Assembly (NCBI RefSeq): GCF_003967015.1
Contig: NZ_AP017560.1
Span: forward strand, 4,624,501 to 4,688,500
Origin: Pseudanabaena sp. ABRG5-3
Lineage (GTDB): Bacteria; Cyanobacteriota; Cyanobacteriia; Pseudanabaenales; Pseudanabaenaceae
Direction of reading: 5' to 3'
DNA length: 64,000 bases
Position numbers and translations under genes: made by a program. This document shows, piece by piece, positions 25,448 to 34,657 of this stretch. Positions within the stretch are counted from its first letter, which is position 1. Every line of letters begins with the position of its first letter. Below the pieces are notes generated by a model. It ran no database searches and had not been told where the DNA came from. It saw only the letters and a program-made list of their open reading frames with translations.

Positions 25448-26974
25448 TTATTCTAAAAAGACTATAGATCGATTACGACCCTGCTGTTTTGCCTGATATA
25501 GAGCAATATCCGCTTGTTTAATCAGGATTGCTGGTTCCTGCATAGAGTTTGGTAACAGACTCGCTACCCCAAGACTAATCGTAACTATATCGCTGATATC
25601 CGACTTTTGGTGAGGAATGTCTAAATTTGTAACCTCAAGTCGAATCTTTTCGGCAACCATGAACGCTCCTTTAGCATCAGTATTAGGTAATATCACCACA
25701 AACTCTTCCCCACCATAGCGAGCAATTAAATCGGCGGGACGTGCTAAAGCATGTTTGACTGTTTGAGCGATCGCCGTTAAGCAATCATCACCCATTTGAT
25801 GTCCATAGCAATCGTTATAGCGTTTGAAATAGTCAATATCAAACAAGATCAAGGATAAAGGCTGTGAATCTCGGTAAAGTCTATCCCACTCTATTTGCAT
25901 CCGTTCATCAAAACATCGACGATTACCAACTTGGGTCAATCCATCAACATTGACCAACTTTTCTAATTCTAAATTTGCTTGTTTGAGCAGATATTCACTA
26001 TGTTGCAGTTCCATCGTCCTCTCCATTACTTGCGATTCGAGATTTTCCATTGCTTGTTTGAGAGATAACTGGGCTGCATTTTTTTCGTCAATTACTGCCG
26101 AAAGAATTAGTGATGTTAGAGAAAATACCGCCATAAAAGACTGCAATAGCAATAGAGAGGCATTGGGTTCATTGGGGATATAGAGTCCGTGATTTTTGGC
26201 AGTGGCTAAAATTGCGATTAAGGAAACAATGCTCACTAATAAGCTGGCAAAAAAACTACCATGCCGAAAGACGACCCAAATGAGAATTGGTAGAAAGAAA
26301 TAAGCCAAAGGATAGCCACTCACAAAGGCAATCCAACTGATACATAAGAACAAACCTAGTCCTAATGCTAGTTCCCAAACTTTATGCCGAATATCTCTAT
26401 AAGATAGATTTTGCCATAGGAGGATGGTCGGGGTAAAGATTAAATGGGGGAGAGCGCTAGCTAGCCACCATGTCATCCAACTCAGTCCATAGCTTGTCCA
26501 CGGAATCAATCCAGTTATGCAGAGACTAGTAACCCCAAATAATGCAGATATCGTTGGGGCAAAGACTACTGCGATAATGTACAAAACTACTGTACTAACA
26601 TGACTAAAAATGTCTTTGTGTCGAGCAAATTTTTTAATCAGATAGGTGGCAATCAATGGCTGAAAAACATTACCACAAGCACAGGCTATCAAAATCAAGA
26701 TCAAACTAAAAACTGATATTGGCGGCTCCATTTTCAGTAAAGCAGGAACAAGTGCCAAGGTTGATCCGCAAATAATTCCTAAAATTACGCGATCGCCTAG
26801 TAAATAGACTAGAGCTAATGTCATTCCCGACGGAAACCAAACTGAAGCCACCGTAGCTGGTAAGGTCGCAAATTCATGGCTTAGTCTTACGCCGATCGCA
26901 TAGGCAATTGCTATTAGCAGGTTGAGAATAATAAAATTCAAAACTCCTTTCCGTAATAGCCAATTGCCCTGCAT
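25448..26974 (-). CDS. MASE1-GGDEF diguanylate cyclase
   Basis: 508 residues. About eight to nine membrane segments form a MASE1 sensor (~10-300), with SVWFPSGMTLALVYLLG typical of that domain. A coiled coil (NLESQVMERTMELQHSEYLL) leads to a GGDEF domain with YGGEEFVVILP, so catalysis is likely. Its GGDEF part resembles that of 22744-24222. It lies 13 bp upstream of galT on the same strand, but a shared function is unlikely. Confidence 0.93.
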   Translation of the reverse strand: MQGNWLLRKGVLNFIILNLLIAIAYAIGVRLSHEFATLPATVASVWFPSGMTLALVYLLGDRVILGIICGSTLALVPALLKMEPPISVFSLILILIACACGNVFQPLIATYLIKKFARHKDIFSHVSTVVLYIIAVVFAPTISALFGVTSLCITGLIPWTSYGLSWMTWWLASALPHLIFTPTILLWQNLSYRDIRHKVWELALGLGLFLCISWIAFVSGYPLAYFFLPILIWVVFRHGSFFASLLVSIVSLIAILATAKNHGLYIPNEPNASLLLLQSFMAVFSLTSLILSAVIDEKNAAQLSLKQAMENLESQVMERTMELQHSEYLLKQANLELEKLVNVDGLTQVGNRRCFDERMQIEWDRLYRDSQPLSLILFDIDYFKRYNDCYGHQMGDDCLTAIAQTVKHALARPADLIARYGGEEFVVILPNTDAKGAFMVAEKIRLEVTNLDIPHQKSDISDIVTISLGVASLLPNSMQEPAILIKQADIALYQAKQQGRNRSIVFLE

Positions 26975-27015
26975 ATAAATCCCCCTAAATTATTAGGAAG
27001 CTTTTATTTTAGCGT

Positions 27016-27867
27016 CTAAATAACTTCTTTCAACATCCAAAATCCCGCAAAATGTTCTTCTTCAGGTTTAGTTTGTACGGCTAGGAAATGAAATCCTTGG
27101 GACTTTTGTTTAGATTTTTCAAAGTCTGCGCCTTGAGCGATCGCCTGTTTATCCTTGGGTGCTTGTAAATTTGCTAATACCCATCGCGCATCGGCACTGG
27201 CTTCCAATTGCATTTGCGTGCGATCGCCGAGCAAGCGTTCAAATTTGATAAATACGGGATCAACGCCCGACATCCATGCTGCTAGAGCCGTTGCCCTTGC
27301 CGAAATAATAATGATCCCCGATACAATCGTTTCAGGATCGAGATGACTGATATCGAGTAGTTCACTAAAATCCATCGACCATTCATTTGCCTCGGCAAAG
27401 TCTCCTGCCTTTAGCGATACGGAGATCCAACGCTCTCCCATTAAGGCATCGGGAACGGGTTTGGGATCTTGGGCGGCTAGTACTTTTAAGGGCAAGGGAT
27501 TGGGATCAACTGCCTGAAAGCCTTCACGATTAGGGTAAATATTTGCCATTCTCTCGGCGAGCCATGCAGACATCGTAAATACCCGCCGCGATGCTTGTCC
27601 TGTGATACCTGCTAGCGTACAACCCCGAATAATAATATTGGTCATGCTTGGACGAAAGAAACGGATTTTGATGGGAGTTTCTCCCGTTGTTTCTACACAT
27701 TCCGCAAGTTGCTTGGCTAGCCATTCGGAGTTGACTTCGTTGGATGGGCATTCACGTACCCATTCAAACTGGCGATCGCGATCGCAAATCAGTAGTTCCC
27801 AGACCTTTTTATTATTAGTATCCAACACAGGACGGGAATAAAAATCTAACTCCCAAATTTTCGACAT
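27016..27867 (-). CDS. Tab2/Atab2 family RNA-binding protein
   Basis: 283 residues. MSKIWELDFYSRPVLD, KKVWELLICD and the final HFAGFWMLKEVI are signatures of the Tab2 family, which in algae and plants supports translation of photosystem I mRNA (psaB). In cyanobacteria the role is less clear. Full length, monocistronic. Confidence 0.93.
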   Translation of the reverse strand: MSKIWELDFYSRPVLDTNNKKVWELLICDRDRQFEWVRECPSNEVNSEWLAKQLAECVETTGETPIKIRFFRPSMTNIIIRGCTLAGITGQASRRVFTMSAWLAERMANIYPNREGFQAVDPNPLPLKVLAAQDPKPVPDALMGERWISVSLKAGDFAEANEWSMDFSELLDISHLDPETIVSGIIIISARATALAAWMSGVDPVFIKFERLLGDRTQMQLEASADARWVLANLQAPKDKQAIAQGADFEKSKQKSQGFHFLAVQTKPEEEHFAGFWMLKEVI

Positions 27868-28145
27868 AAATTAATTTCTAACTTGCTTTGATAACATGGC
27901 TTTTTTCATGTTATCGCGATCGCATCCTCTAAAGTTTTTTAGATTTTGTATTTTTAGATAGGCGCTTTTCAAGCAAGCGAGGTGCAGAGGGTTGTGTCCA
28001 ACCTTTATTTCACTAGATTGGTACACGCTATAGGCGATCGCTAGATGTCTAGCTCGGCAAAAATTTACCAGCTATGCGTAAAAGGCAGGGATGGCAAATG
28101 TATGACGATCAAAGGGCAATTAATTCACGAAATTGGGTTCTTAGA

Positions 28146-28214
28146 GGGCGCAGCATTTGCGGATTGGGGTTATCTGTTTGTGTTCGAGATGGTGGCGCAA
28201 ATGCTACGCCCCTA
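28146..28214. repeat. Palindromic repeat in the 27868-28312 gap
   Basis: GGGCGCAGCATTTGCG and CGCAAATGCTACGCCCCTAC are imperfect inverted repeats related to those at 47752-47817. Apart from this and one HIP1 site I see nothing in the 445-bp gap; a 60-codon open frame there is made from the repeat. Confidence 0.7.
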
Positions 28215-28312
28215 CGGGACGGAATAATCAATCCAAATTTTTTCCTTTTTCCTTTCTACTTTTGCCTTCCCAAAAGTGCGATCGCCTCCCTGCAAATACC
28301 CCGCAAATACTT

Positions 28313-28723
28313 TTATCGTAGTAAAGCTACAAATCCTGATTGTTCAAAGTGCTTGTCATAGGCAAGAGCTTCTAATATTTGTTGCTGCTGCATGATGTGA
28401 AATGATGTGCAGTCTGTATGACTCCATGCTTGATCTGGTCGGCGATCGTATAGCTCAAGAGCAGATTGAAAAATCTCGTCAGTTTGAGTGACTACTTCAA
28501 TTTCAGGATTGCTAAACGAGTGATGGATAAATCTAACTGCTCTTTGACGGAAGGTTTTTCCTTTCCCAGAAAAAGCGTTGAGAAGTTCGGTAAATACCAT
28601 TTCGCTAGTAACGATACGAGTTGATGTTAAGGAGTCTGCGAGTTGTCTTGCTTTTGGGTATAGATCATCTTCTGGGTTAAGCAGTGCAATCCAATAGCCT
28701 GTGTCAGCAAATATTTTTTTCAT
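28313..28723 (-). CDS. PIN-domain toxin
   Basis: 136 residues with IFADTGYWIALLNPEDDLY (first Asp), TSEMVFTELLNAF (Glu), SHTDCTSFHIM (Asp) and ALAYDKHFEQSGF (last Asp), the full PIN metal site. Differs from the PIN gene at 4892. Only 2 bp after the antitoxin-like gene. Confidence 0.9.
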   Translation of the reverse strand: MKKIFADTGYWIALLNPEDDLYPKARQLADSLTSTRIVTSEMVFTELLNAFSGKGKTFRQRAVRFIHHSFSNPEIEVVTQTDEIFQSALELYDRRPDQAWSHTDCTSFHIMQQQQILEALAYDKHFEQSGFVALLR

Positions 28724-28725
28724 GT

Positions 28726-29004
28726 TTATTCTTTTGCTGATCCATACAAGTAGTGATCGAGATTTTTAGCAAAATCTTTTGGTAGATTTGTTGGAGATTC
28801 TACTGGTGTTTCGGAGTTAAGTTGATCGATAAAACTTAAGTAATTTGGGAGGGGCGATTTTACTGGATTAGGGTTTGGGCTAGATTCTTGTGTGTCAGCT
28901 TGATTAGTTCTGGATTTGATGAATAGTAGGAAGTTTAAAACTTCTCTCACTAAGATGTCTGGCGTTTGGTCGAGTTCATGAATTAGTTGTTCGCGATCGG
29001 ACAT
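28726..29004 (-). CDS. Antitoxin partner of PIN toxin
   Basis: 92 residues. The start REQLIHELDQTPDILVREVL-NFLLFIKSR resembles DUF2281-type antitoxins, followed by a proline-rich linker and an acidic end, as in many PIN antitoxins. It is the first gene of the pair. Confidence 0.75.
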   Translation of the reverse strand: MSDREQLIHELDQTPDILVREVLNFLLFIKSRTNQADTQESSPNPNPVKSPLPNYLSFIDQLNSETPVESPTNLPKDFAKNLDHYLYGSAKE

Positions 29005-29083
29005 TGGCTTATCCTCGGTGTTTAGAGGTTTATTGCCAATTATATCCTGACCGTTAATAAAGTAGATAATTACAGATTGTCAT

Positions 29084-29303
29084 GTAGGGGCATAGCATTC
29101 CCGCAGTAATCTATCAATTTTGAAGATCGCTTTATTTTGGGAATGCTTTGCCCTTAACCTTGCAACGTAGGGACAGGCGATCGCTGAAGGCGGAGAGGGC
29201 ATAGCGTTGCGGTTATCTGACAAAGCCCAGATCCCCGACTTTTTTTGTGATGGATAAAGACGATCTGTAATTGCACAGAAAAAGTCGGGGATCTCAACCC
29301 TCG
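29084..29303. repeat. Two palindromic repeats between antitoxin and STAND gene
   Basis: GTAGGGGCATAGCATTCCC (29084) with GGGAATGCTTTGCCC (29139) is a copy of the repeat at 47498 and 47640. A second hairpin, AGATCCCCGACTTTTTTTGTG with its complement, spans 29229-29303. No gene is seen in 29005-29346. Confidence 0.8.
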
Positions 29304-29346
29304 CAATTTACCCAAATCAAATTTTTTCCTTTTTCCTTTTTCCCTT

Positions 29347-32300
29347 TTACTTGTCACACAGGTGTTTGTCACTTTCAGAAACATCGGGATTGGTGGTGAG
29401 GTAGGGGCGTAACCGCGCACAGGCGCTATCTAGCATTTCGTCTAGGGTTTGGATGCGCCAGAGTTTGATGATAGATGGATTATCTTTGGGAATTGTGGCG
29501 ATAAATTGGAAGTCTTTGCTCATATATCCTTGACCTTGATATTCTGCAATCTGTCTGCCCTGTAGATCCCAAATGCGAGCGGTTCCGTCACTGCCATTGG
29601 TGGCGATCCTTTTGCCATCAGATGAAAATACCACACTCAAAACTTCCCCTTGATGTCCTTGCAGTTTCGCTTGCTCTTTACCTTCTAGATCCCAAATGCG
29701 AGCGGTTCCGTCACTGCCATTGGTGGCGATCCTTTTACCATCAGGTGAAAACACTACTCTCCAAACATCCCCTTGATGTCCTTGCAGTTTCTTTTGCTCT
29801 TTACCTTCTAGATCCCAAATGCGAGCGGTTCCGTCTCTGCCACTGGTGGCGATCCTTTTACCATCAGGTGAAAACACTACTCTCCAAACATCTCCTTGAT
29901 GTCCTTGCAGTTTCGTTTGCTCTTTACCTTCTAGATTCCAAATCCTTGCAGTTCCGTCACTGCCACTGGTCGCTAACCTTTTGCCATCGGGTGAAAATAC
30001 CACACTCCAAACATTCCCTTGATGTCCTTGTAGTTTCGCTTGCTCTTTACCTTCTAAATCCCAAATTTGCGCCGTTCCGTCACTGCTACCAGTCGCTAAC
30101 CTTTTGCCATCAGGAGAAAATACCACGCTCAAAACATTTCCTTGATGTCCTTGCAGTTTCGCTAGCACTTTACCTTCTAAATCCCAAATTCGCGCCGTTC
30201 CGTCTTTGCTGCGAGTAGCTATCATTTTGCCATCGGATGAAAATACCACGTTCAAAACTTCCCCTTGGTGTCCTTGTAGCTTTGCTTGCTCTTTGCCATC
30301 TAGTTCCCAAATCCTTGCAGTTCCGTCACTGCCACTGGTCGCTATCATTTTGCCGTCGGGTGAAAATGCACCGCTCCGAACAGCACCTTGATGACCTTGC
30401 AGTTTTGCTTGCTCTTTACCTTCTAAATTCCAAATCTTTGTAGTTCCATCACTACTGCGAGTCGCTATCATTTTACCATCGGGTGAAAATACCACGCTCC
30501 AAACTGAACCTTGATGTCCTAGTTTTGTTTGCTCTTTGCCATCTAGATCCCAAATCCTTGCGGTTCCGTCACCGCTACTAGTTGCTACCATTTTGCCATC
30601 GGGTGAAAACACCATGCTCCAAACAGTACTTTGATGTCCTTCCAACTTCGCTTGCTCTTTGCCATTTAGATCCCAAATCCTTGCGGTTCTATCACTACCA
30701 CTAGTTGCTATCATTTTGCCGTCGGGTGAAAACATCACGTTCCAAACAACCCCTTGATGTCCTTGCATTTTTACTTGCTCTTTGCCATCTAGATCCCAAA
30801 TCCTTGCGGTTCCGTCATTGCCACTAGTCGCGATCCTTTTGCCATCAGGTGAAAATACCACGTTCAAAACATCCCCTTGATGACCTTGCATTTTTGCTTG
30901 CTCTTCGCCATCTAGATTCCAAATCCTTGCAGTTCCGTCCCTGCCACTGGTCGCGATCCTTTTACCGTCGGGTGAAAATATAACACTCCAAACATCTCCT
31001 TGATGACCTTGCAGTTTCGCTTGCTCTTTGCCATCTAGATTCCAAATCCTTGCGGTTCCGTCATTGCCACTAGTTGCTATCCTTTTTTTGCTATCGGGTG
31101 AAAATACGACACTAGAAACACCCCCTTGATGACCTTGTAGTTTCGCTTGCTCTTTGCCATCTAGATTCCAAATCCTTGCGGTTCCGTCATTGCCACTAGT
31201 TGCTATCCTTTTGCTATCGGGTGAAAATACGATACTAGAAATATCCCCTTGATGACCTTGTAGTTTCACTTGCTCTTTGCCATCTAAATCCCAAATTCGC
31301 GCTGTTCCATCACTGCCACTGGTTGCTATCCTTTTGCTATCGGGTGAAAAGGAGATTGATTGATTGATTGAAGCCAGATAAGAGGGAATACCTGCATTGA
31401 TTAGAGTCCTTTCGCGAATTTTAGTAAGGGAATTTTGGAGGGCTAAAATCGGACTAATGGCAGGATATAGCTCTAATGAGCGATCTTTGGAAATACTTCT
31501 TAATTCCTTACTCAATCGCACCGCCGCAACTAAAGTTTTTAGCTCTTGAAATTCAAATTGTTTTAATAATAACGATCCCTCACGCTCTAGCCTTGTCCCT
31601 GCAATGGCTTCCTGCTGTTCGAGAAATGTTTTCCCTGCATAGATACTAATCCCCACAGCCGCCACAGATGCAATTCCCAGAAAAATCGAAGCTATCCAAA
31701 TCCGTTGTTTCGCATTCCGATTGGCAACTACGTAGATTCCTTTCTCTTTTTCCGCCAATTCCCGCCGCTTCCGTTCTTCCCTCAACTCCGCCGCCAAATC
31801 TATCTTGTACTTATTGCGAATAAAGCTAACCAAATAATCATGAATCAACTGAAAGCGGTCATCAGGCGCACTACTCACCCGAAAAGCAAGCCCAGAGCCA
31901 ACAAGAACCGCTAGCACCAGCGAGAGATTTTCTGCTCCTCCATTCTCCGATGCAATGTTATCTAGCCCCCTAAATCCCCCAATACTGGGGGACTTTGAAA
32001 CACGGTCATTCTCTTGTTCCCCCCAGAATTGGGGCGCTAGGGGGGCTTTAGAAACTTCATCTTGTTCCCCCCAGAATTGGGGCGCTAGGGGGGCTGAAGA
32101 TGGCAACAACTCCGCCGACAACTCCGCTTGCGTCTTTTGCGGACGCTTCTCCTCATTCCCCGTCAACGCATACAACACCCTCTCCGCCAACTCCTTATTC
32201 GCCACCCCACAATCTCGCACCACATTCTCCAACCACCGCTCCACCAAAACCTCACTCGGCTTACGATGCGTATCCCCCGTCAAAGCAAGATACTCACGTA

Positions 32301-34644
32301 GATTCGCGATCGGCGGAACCTCCGACTCCAACTGCGCCCCCACCACCTGCAACTCAATCGGCAAAATCCGCAACTGCTCACCACTCAAATCCGTCACAAG
32401 GCGCTCGATCAACTCAGGCTCCAAACGTAACTGCGATCGCCTAGTCAACGCCTCGATCACCTGACGCGCCTGCGCCTGCGTAAAATCTCCCAAATAGTAG
32501 CGCACCTGCTTACCGAGAATATCATTCTCCACCTTTTCCAAATCCACCGCCCGATCGCATTCCAACAAATAATGCAAATAGTCCTCCCGCAACGACAACA
32601 CCACCCGCACAAAATCCGTATGCAAACAAGCCTTAAGGAACTTGTAAAATGGCAAGCGATCGCGAAAATCTTCCTTCTTAAAAAAGAAATCCTCAAACTG
32701 ATCGAAAATCAATACCGTCAAATAATTCTCATCAATATTACGCTTGAAATGATGAATCGGATCGATATCGCGATCGCGATTGGGGAAATATTCTTGCAAC
32801 TGCCGCCGAATTTCGCCACTCCAATCTTTATAGGTTTTCACCGCCAAAACCAAAACCCTCCGCCCATCAAAGCTCTCCCTCAGCCGTAACGCAGGAATCA
32901 CCCCACCACTCAAAATCGAACTTTTCCCTGCCCCCGAATCACCATGCACCACCGTTAACGGAAATCTCGCCTGACCAATGCGATCGACCAATTTCAGTAC
33001 ATCTTGCATTCGACCCGAAGCCTCAATCTCTTGAGCGATTTCATCAGGTGGCGGCGCAACATTTGTATAGGGATCGGGATTATTGCCTTCTCGTTTCGGA
33101 TTGAGCGTACCCGCACCAATAAAAGCGCGTAACCCATACTGCTGCTCCACCGATCGCTGATGTTGCTTCGTTTCAAAGGCTTCCAGATATAGTTCTGCCG
33201 ATGTATAGAGTGATCGCAATTCCTCCAACACCGCCACATAAATCTGAGCATCGTATTGATGATTCCAGCTAGTTTTGACAGCTTCGAGCCGCCTAATTGC
33301 ACCTTGGCGATCGCCCAATCCCTCCAAAGCCCTCGCTAGACAAATCTCATACTTCCCATAGGCATAACGCTTGGAAAAACTTAAATTCGATAGTTTCAGG
33401 GCTTCTCCTTCGTGATAAAGCGCCAAAGCCGATTCTGCAAACTCTTTTGCCGATGAATAGTCTTTTTGTCTAAGTTTGACCGATGCAAGCATGGCGTGAT
33501 CATGTGCCTCGCGTAATTGATTGGGATAGGTTTGATGTAGGGACAAGGCTTCTTGGGTGAGAGGTTCTAAGCCCTCACCCCCCAGCCCCCTCTCCCGCAG
33601 GAGAGGGGGAGTTAGATCTACTTCTTGCTCCCCTCTCCCTCTGGGAGAGGGGTTGGGGGTGAGGGCTTCCCGACTTAACAATTCCTCTGTTGTCGCAGTC
33701 AAAAAATTAATATATGCCGCCACTAAATCCCATCGTTCCAATTGACGGAAAAGATTGATACTTTCAGCAAAGTATTTTTGAGAAGCTTCGTAAAAAGGTT
33801 GCTTGTGATAGCGATCGCTAAAGGCAAGGTTAAACTCACACATCCCCAATTGCAATAAACAAATCGCCTGTTTGAGTCGATCGCATTCTGCGAAAATTAC
33901 TAAGCTTTTTTGAAAAAATTCTTTCGCCTGTGTAATCTCCTTGTCTGTAAAGGCAATACAACCAAAGGCAAAATCTAGATTAGCTCTTAATTCTGGCGCG
34001 ATCGCAATTTCTTGCTCCTCTAATTCGGCGATCGCTGACATCAACTCAAAATGCTGTGAACTAGTGGAAATTTCATCATGAAGAGAACTTTCTCGCTTGT
34101 CAATCTCAAGAAAGCGATCGAACATTGCCTCCGTTGAGGCTTGCACCAGTGCTTTTAGTTCTTCTGTCTCAAGCTGAAACTCGATCGCCCCTGCCGTAGT
34201 CCAATTCGCCAGATCACTCGCCTCGCGGGTCAATATATCTTGAGTGCGATCATTGAGCCACAAAATCATCGGAAATTCTAAACAATTAGCAAATTCCTCT
34301 CGTACTCGATTTGCCGACTTCAAAACCGCTTCGATTTCCGTAACCGCATCTAATCCCAAAACCATTAATACTTTGGGCTTCTGCTCAGTGGGCAATTGAT
34401 GCACCTCGCCCATCAATTCCTGAATCGGCGCAAGCAAAGTCTTAGCGTCAGGTTCTATGTTTAATATGGCGATCGCAGTTTCAGGCAAATTATTTTCTGC
34501 TAATTGCGATCGCAAGTCCTGCAATACGCGCTCCTGCAATACTCGATAGTTACACAAAGCGATCGACAATGAAAATCCTTGCGCTAACTTAATAATGCGC
34601 GTTAACCTTTTCAAACCTTTTTGATTAACGTCAGCGACACTCAT
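29347..34644 (-). CDS. STAND NTPase with 15 WD40 repeats
   Basis: 1765 residues. Order: an N-terminal part (~1-200), a TPR-like helical part (~200-500), a STAND-type NTPase with Walker A GDSGAGKS at 568-575 and Walker B LIFDQFEDFF, a single membrane segment (IWIASIFLGIASVAAVGISI, ~1000), and 15 WD40 units of ~41 residues (about two seven-bladed propellers plus one). The units are nearly identical at DNA level. STAND proteins oligomerise on sensing a ligand; WD40 repeats are usually the sensor. Two repeat elements sit in frame and encode stretches such as TPNPSPRGRGEQ and APLAPQFWGEQ. The gene starts 13 bp after the preceding NTPase stop, so the two form an operon. Confidence 0.93.
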   Translation of the reverse strand: MSVADVNQKGLKRLTRIIKLAQGFSLSIALCNYRVLQERVLQDLRSQLAENNLPETAIAILNIEPDAKTLLAPIQELMGEVHQLPTEQKPKVLMVLGLDAVTEIEAVLKSANRVREEFANCLEFPMILWLNDRTQDILTREASDLANWTTAGAIEFQLETEELKALVQASTEAMFDRFLEIDKRESSLHDEISTSSQHFELMSAIAELEEQEIAIAPELRANLDFAFGCIAFTDKEITQAKEFFQKSLVIFAECDRLKQAICLLQLGMCEFNLAFSDRYHKQPFYEASQKYFAESINLFRQLERWDLVAAYINFLTATTEELLSREALTPNPSPRGRGEQEVDLTPPLLRERGLGGEGLEPLTQEALSLHQTYPNQLREAHDHAMLASVKLRQKDYSSAKEFAESALALYHEGEALKLSNLSFSKRYAYGKYEICLARALEGLGDRQGAIRRLEAVKTSWNHQYDAQIYVAVLEELRSLYTSAELYLEAFETKQHQRSVEQQYGLRAFIGAGTLNPKREGNNPDPYTNVAPPPDEIAQEIEASGRMQDVLKLVDRIGQARFPLTVVHGDSGAGKSSILSGGVIPALRLRESFDGRRVLVLAVKTYKDWSGEIRRQLQEYFPNRDRDIDPIHHFKRNIDENYLTVLIFDQFEDFFFKKEDFRDRLPFYKFLKACLHTDFVRVVLSLREDYLHYLLECDRAVDLEKVENDILGKQVRYYLGDFTQAQARQVIEALTRRSQLRLEPELIERLVTDLSGEQLRILPIELQVVGAQLESEVPPIANLREYLALTGDTHRKPSEVLVERWLENVVRDCGVANKELAERVLYALTGNEEKRPQKTQAELSAELLPSSAPLAPQFWGEQDEVSKAPLAPQFWGEQENDRVSKSPSIGGFRGLDNIASENGGAENLSLVLAVLVGSGLAFRVSSAPDDRFQLIHDYLVSFIRNKYKIDLAAELREERKRRELAEKEKGIYVVANRNAKQRIWIASIFLGIASVAAVGISIYAGKTFLEQQEAIAGTRLEREGSLLLKQFEFQELKTLVAAVRLSKELRSISKDRSLELYPAISPILALQNSLTKIRERTLINAGIPSYLASINQSISFSPDSKRIATSGSDGTARIWDLDGKEQVKLQGHQGDISSIVFSPDSKRIATSGNDGTARIWNLDGKEQAKLQGHQGGVSSVVFSPDSKKRIATSGNDGTARIWNLDGKEQAKLQGHQGDVWSVIFSPDGKRIATSGRDGTARIWNLDGEEQAKMQGHQGDVLNVVFSPDGKRIATSGNDGTARIWDLDGKEQVKMQGHQGVVWNVMFSPDGKMIATSGSDRTARIWDLNGKEQAKLEGHQSTVWSMVFSPDGKMVATSSGDGTARIWDLDGKEQTKLGHQGSVWSVVFSPDGKMIATRSSDGTTKIWNLEGKEQAKLQGHQGAVRSGAFSPDGKMIATSGSDGTARIWELDGKEQAKLQGHQGEVLNVVFSSDGKMIATRSKDGTARIWDLEGKVLAKLQGHQGNVLSVVFSPDGKRLATGSSDGTAQIWDLEGKEQAKLQGHQGNVWSVVFSPDGKRLATSGSDGTARIWNLEGKEQTKLQGHQGDVWRVVFSPDGKRIATSGRDGTARIWDLEGKEQKKLQGHQGDVWRVVFSPDGKRIATNGSDGTARIWDLEGKEQAKLQGHQGEVLSVVFSSDGKRIATNGSDGTARIWDLQGRQIAEYQGQGYMSKDFQFIATIPKDNPSIIKLWRIQTLDEMLDSACARLRPYLTTNPDVSESDKHLCDK
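31963..32094. repeat. Repeat cluster inside the STAND gene
   Basis: The unit CCCCCCAGAATTGGGGCGCT appears twice (near 32019 and 32068), next to a related CCCCCTAAATCCCCCAATAC. The repeats are read in frame as APLAPQFWGEQ twice and a similar SPSIGGFRGL piece, between the NTPase and the membrane segment. Confidence 0.8.
33571..33666. repeat. Palindromic repeat inside the STAND gene
   Basis: GCCCTCACCCCCCAGCCCCC and its complement GGGGTTGGGGGTGAGGGC enclose two smaller hairpins. This is the same family as 1844-1990 and 44138-44226. Here it is 96 bp long, a multiple of three, and adds ~32 residues to the helical N-terminal region. Confidence 0.85.
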
Positions 34645-34657
34645 GATTTTTGTATGT

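Noticed and set aside
28045..28227. 60-codon open frame
   Set aside because: Most of it is the inverted repeat at 28146-28214 and related sequence; codon pattern is not protein-like.
29622..30443. Several long plus-strand open frames
   Set aside because: They are antisense shadows of the regular WD40 repeats of the STAND gene; the repetition keeps them open by chance.
29560..31350. Regular ~123-bp repeats that could look like a CRISPR array
   Set aside because: They are coding WD40 units without constant repeat/variable spacer structure.
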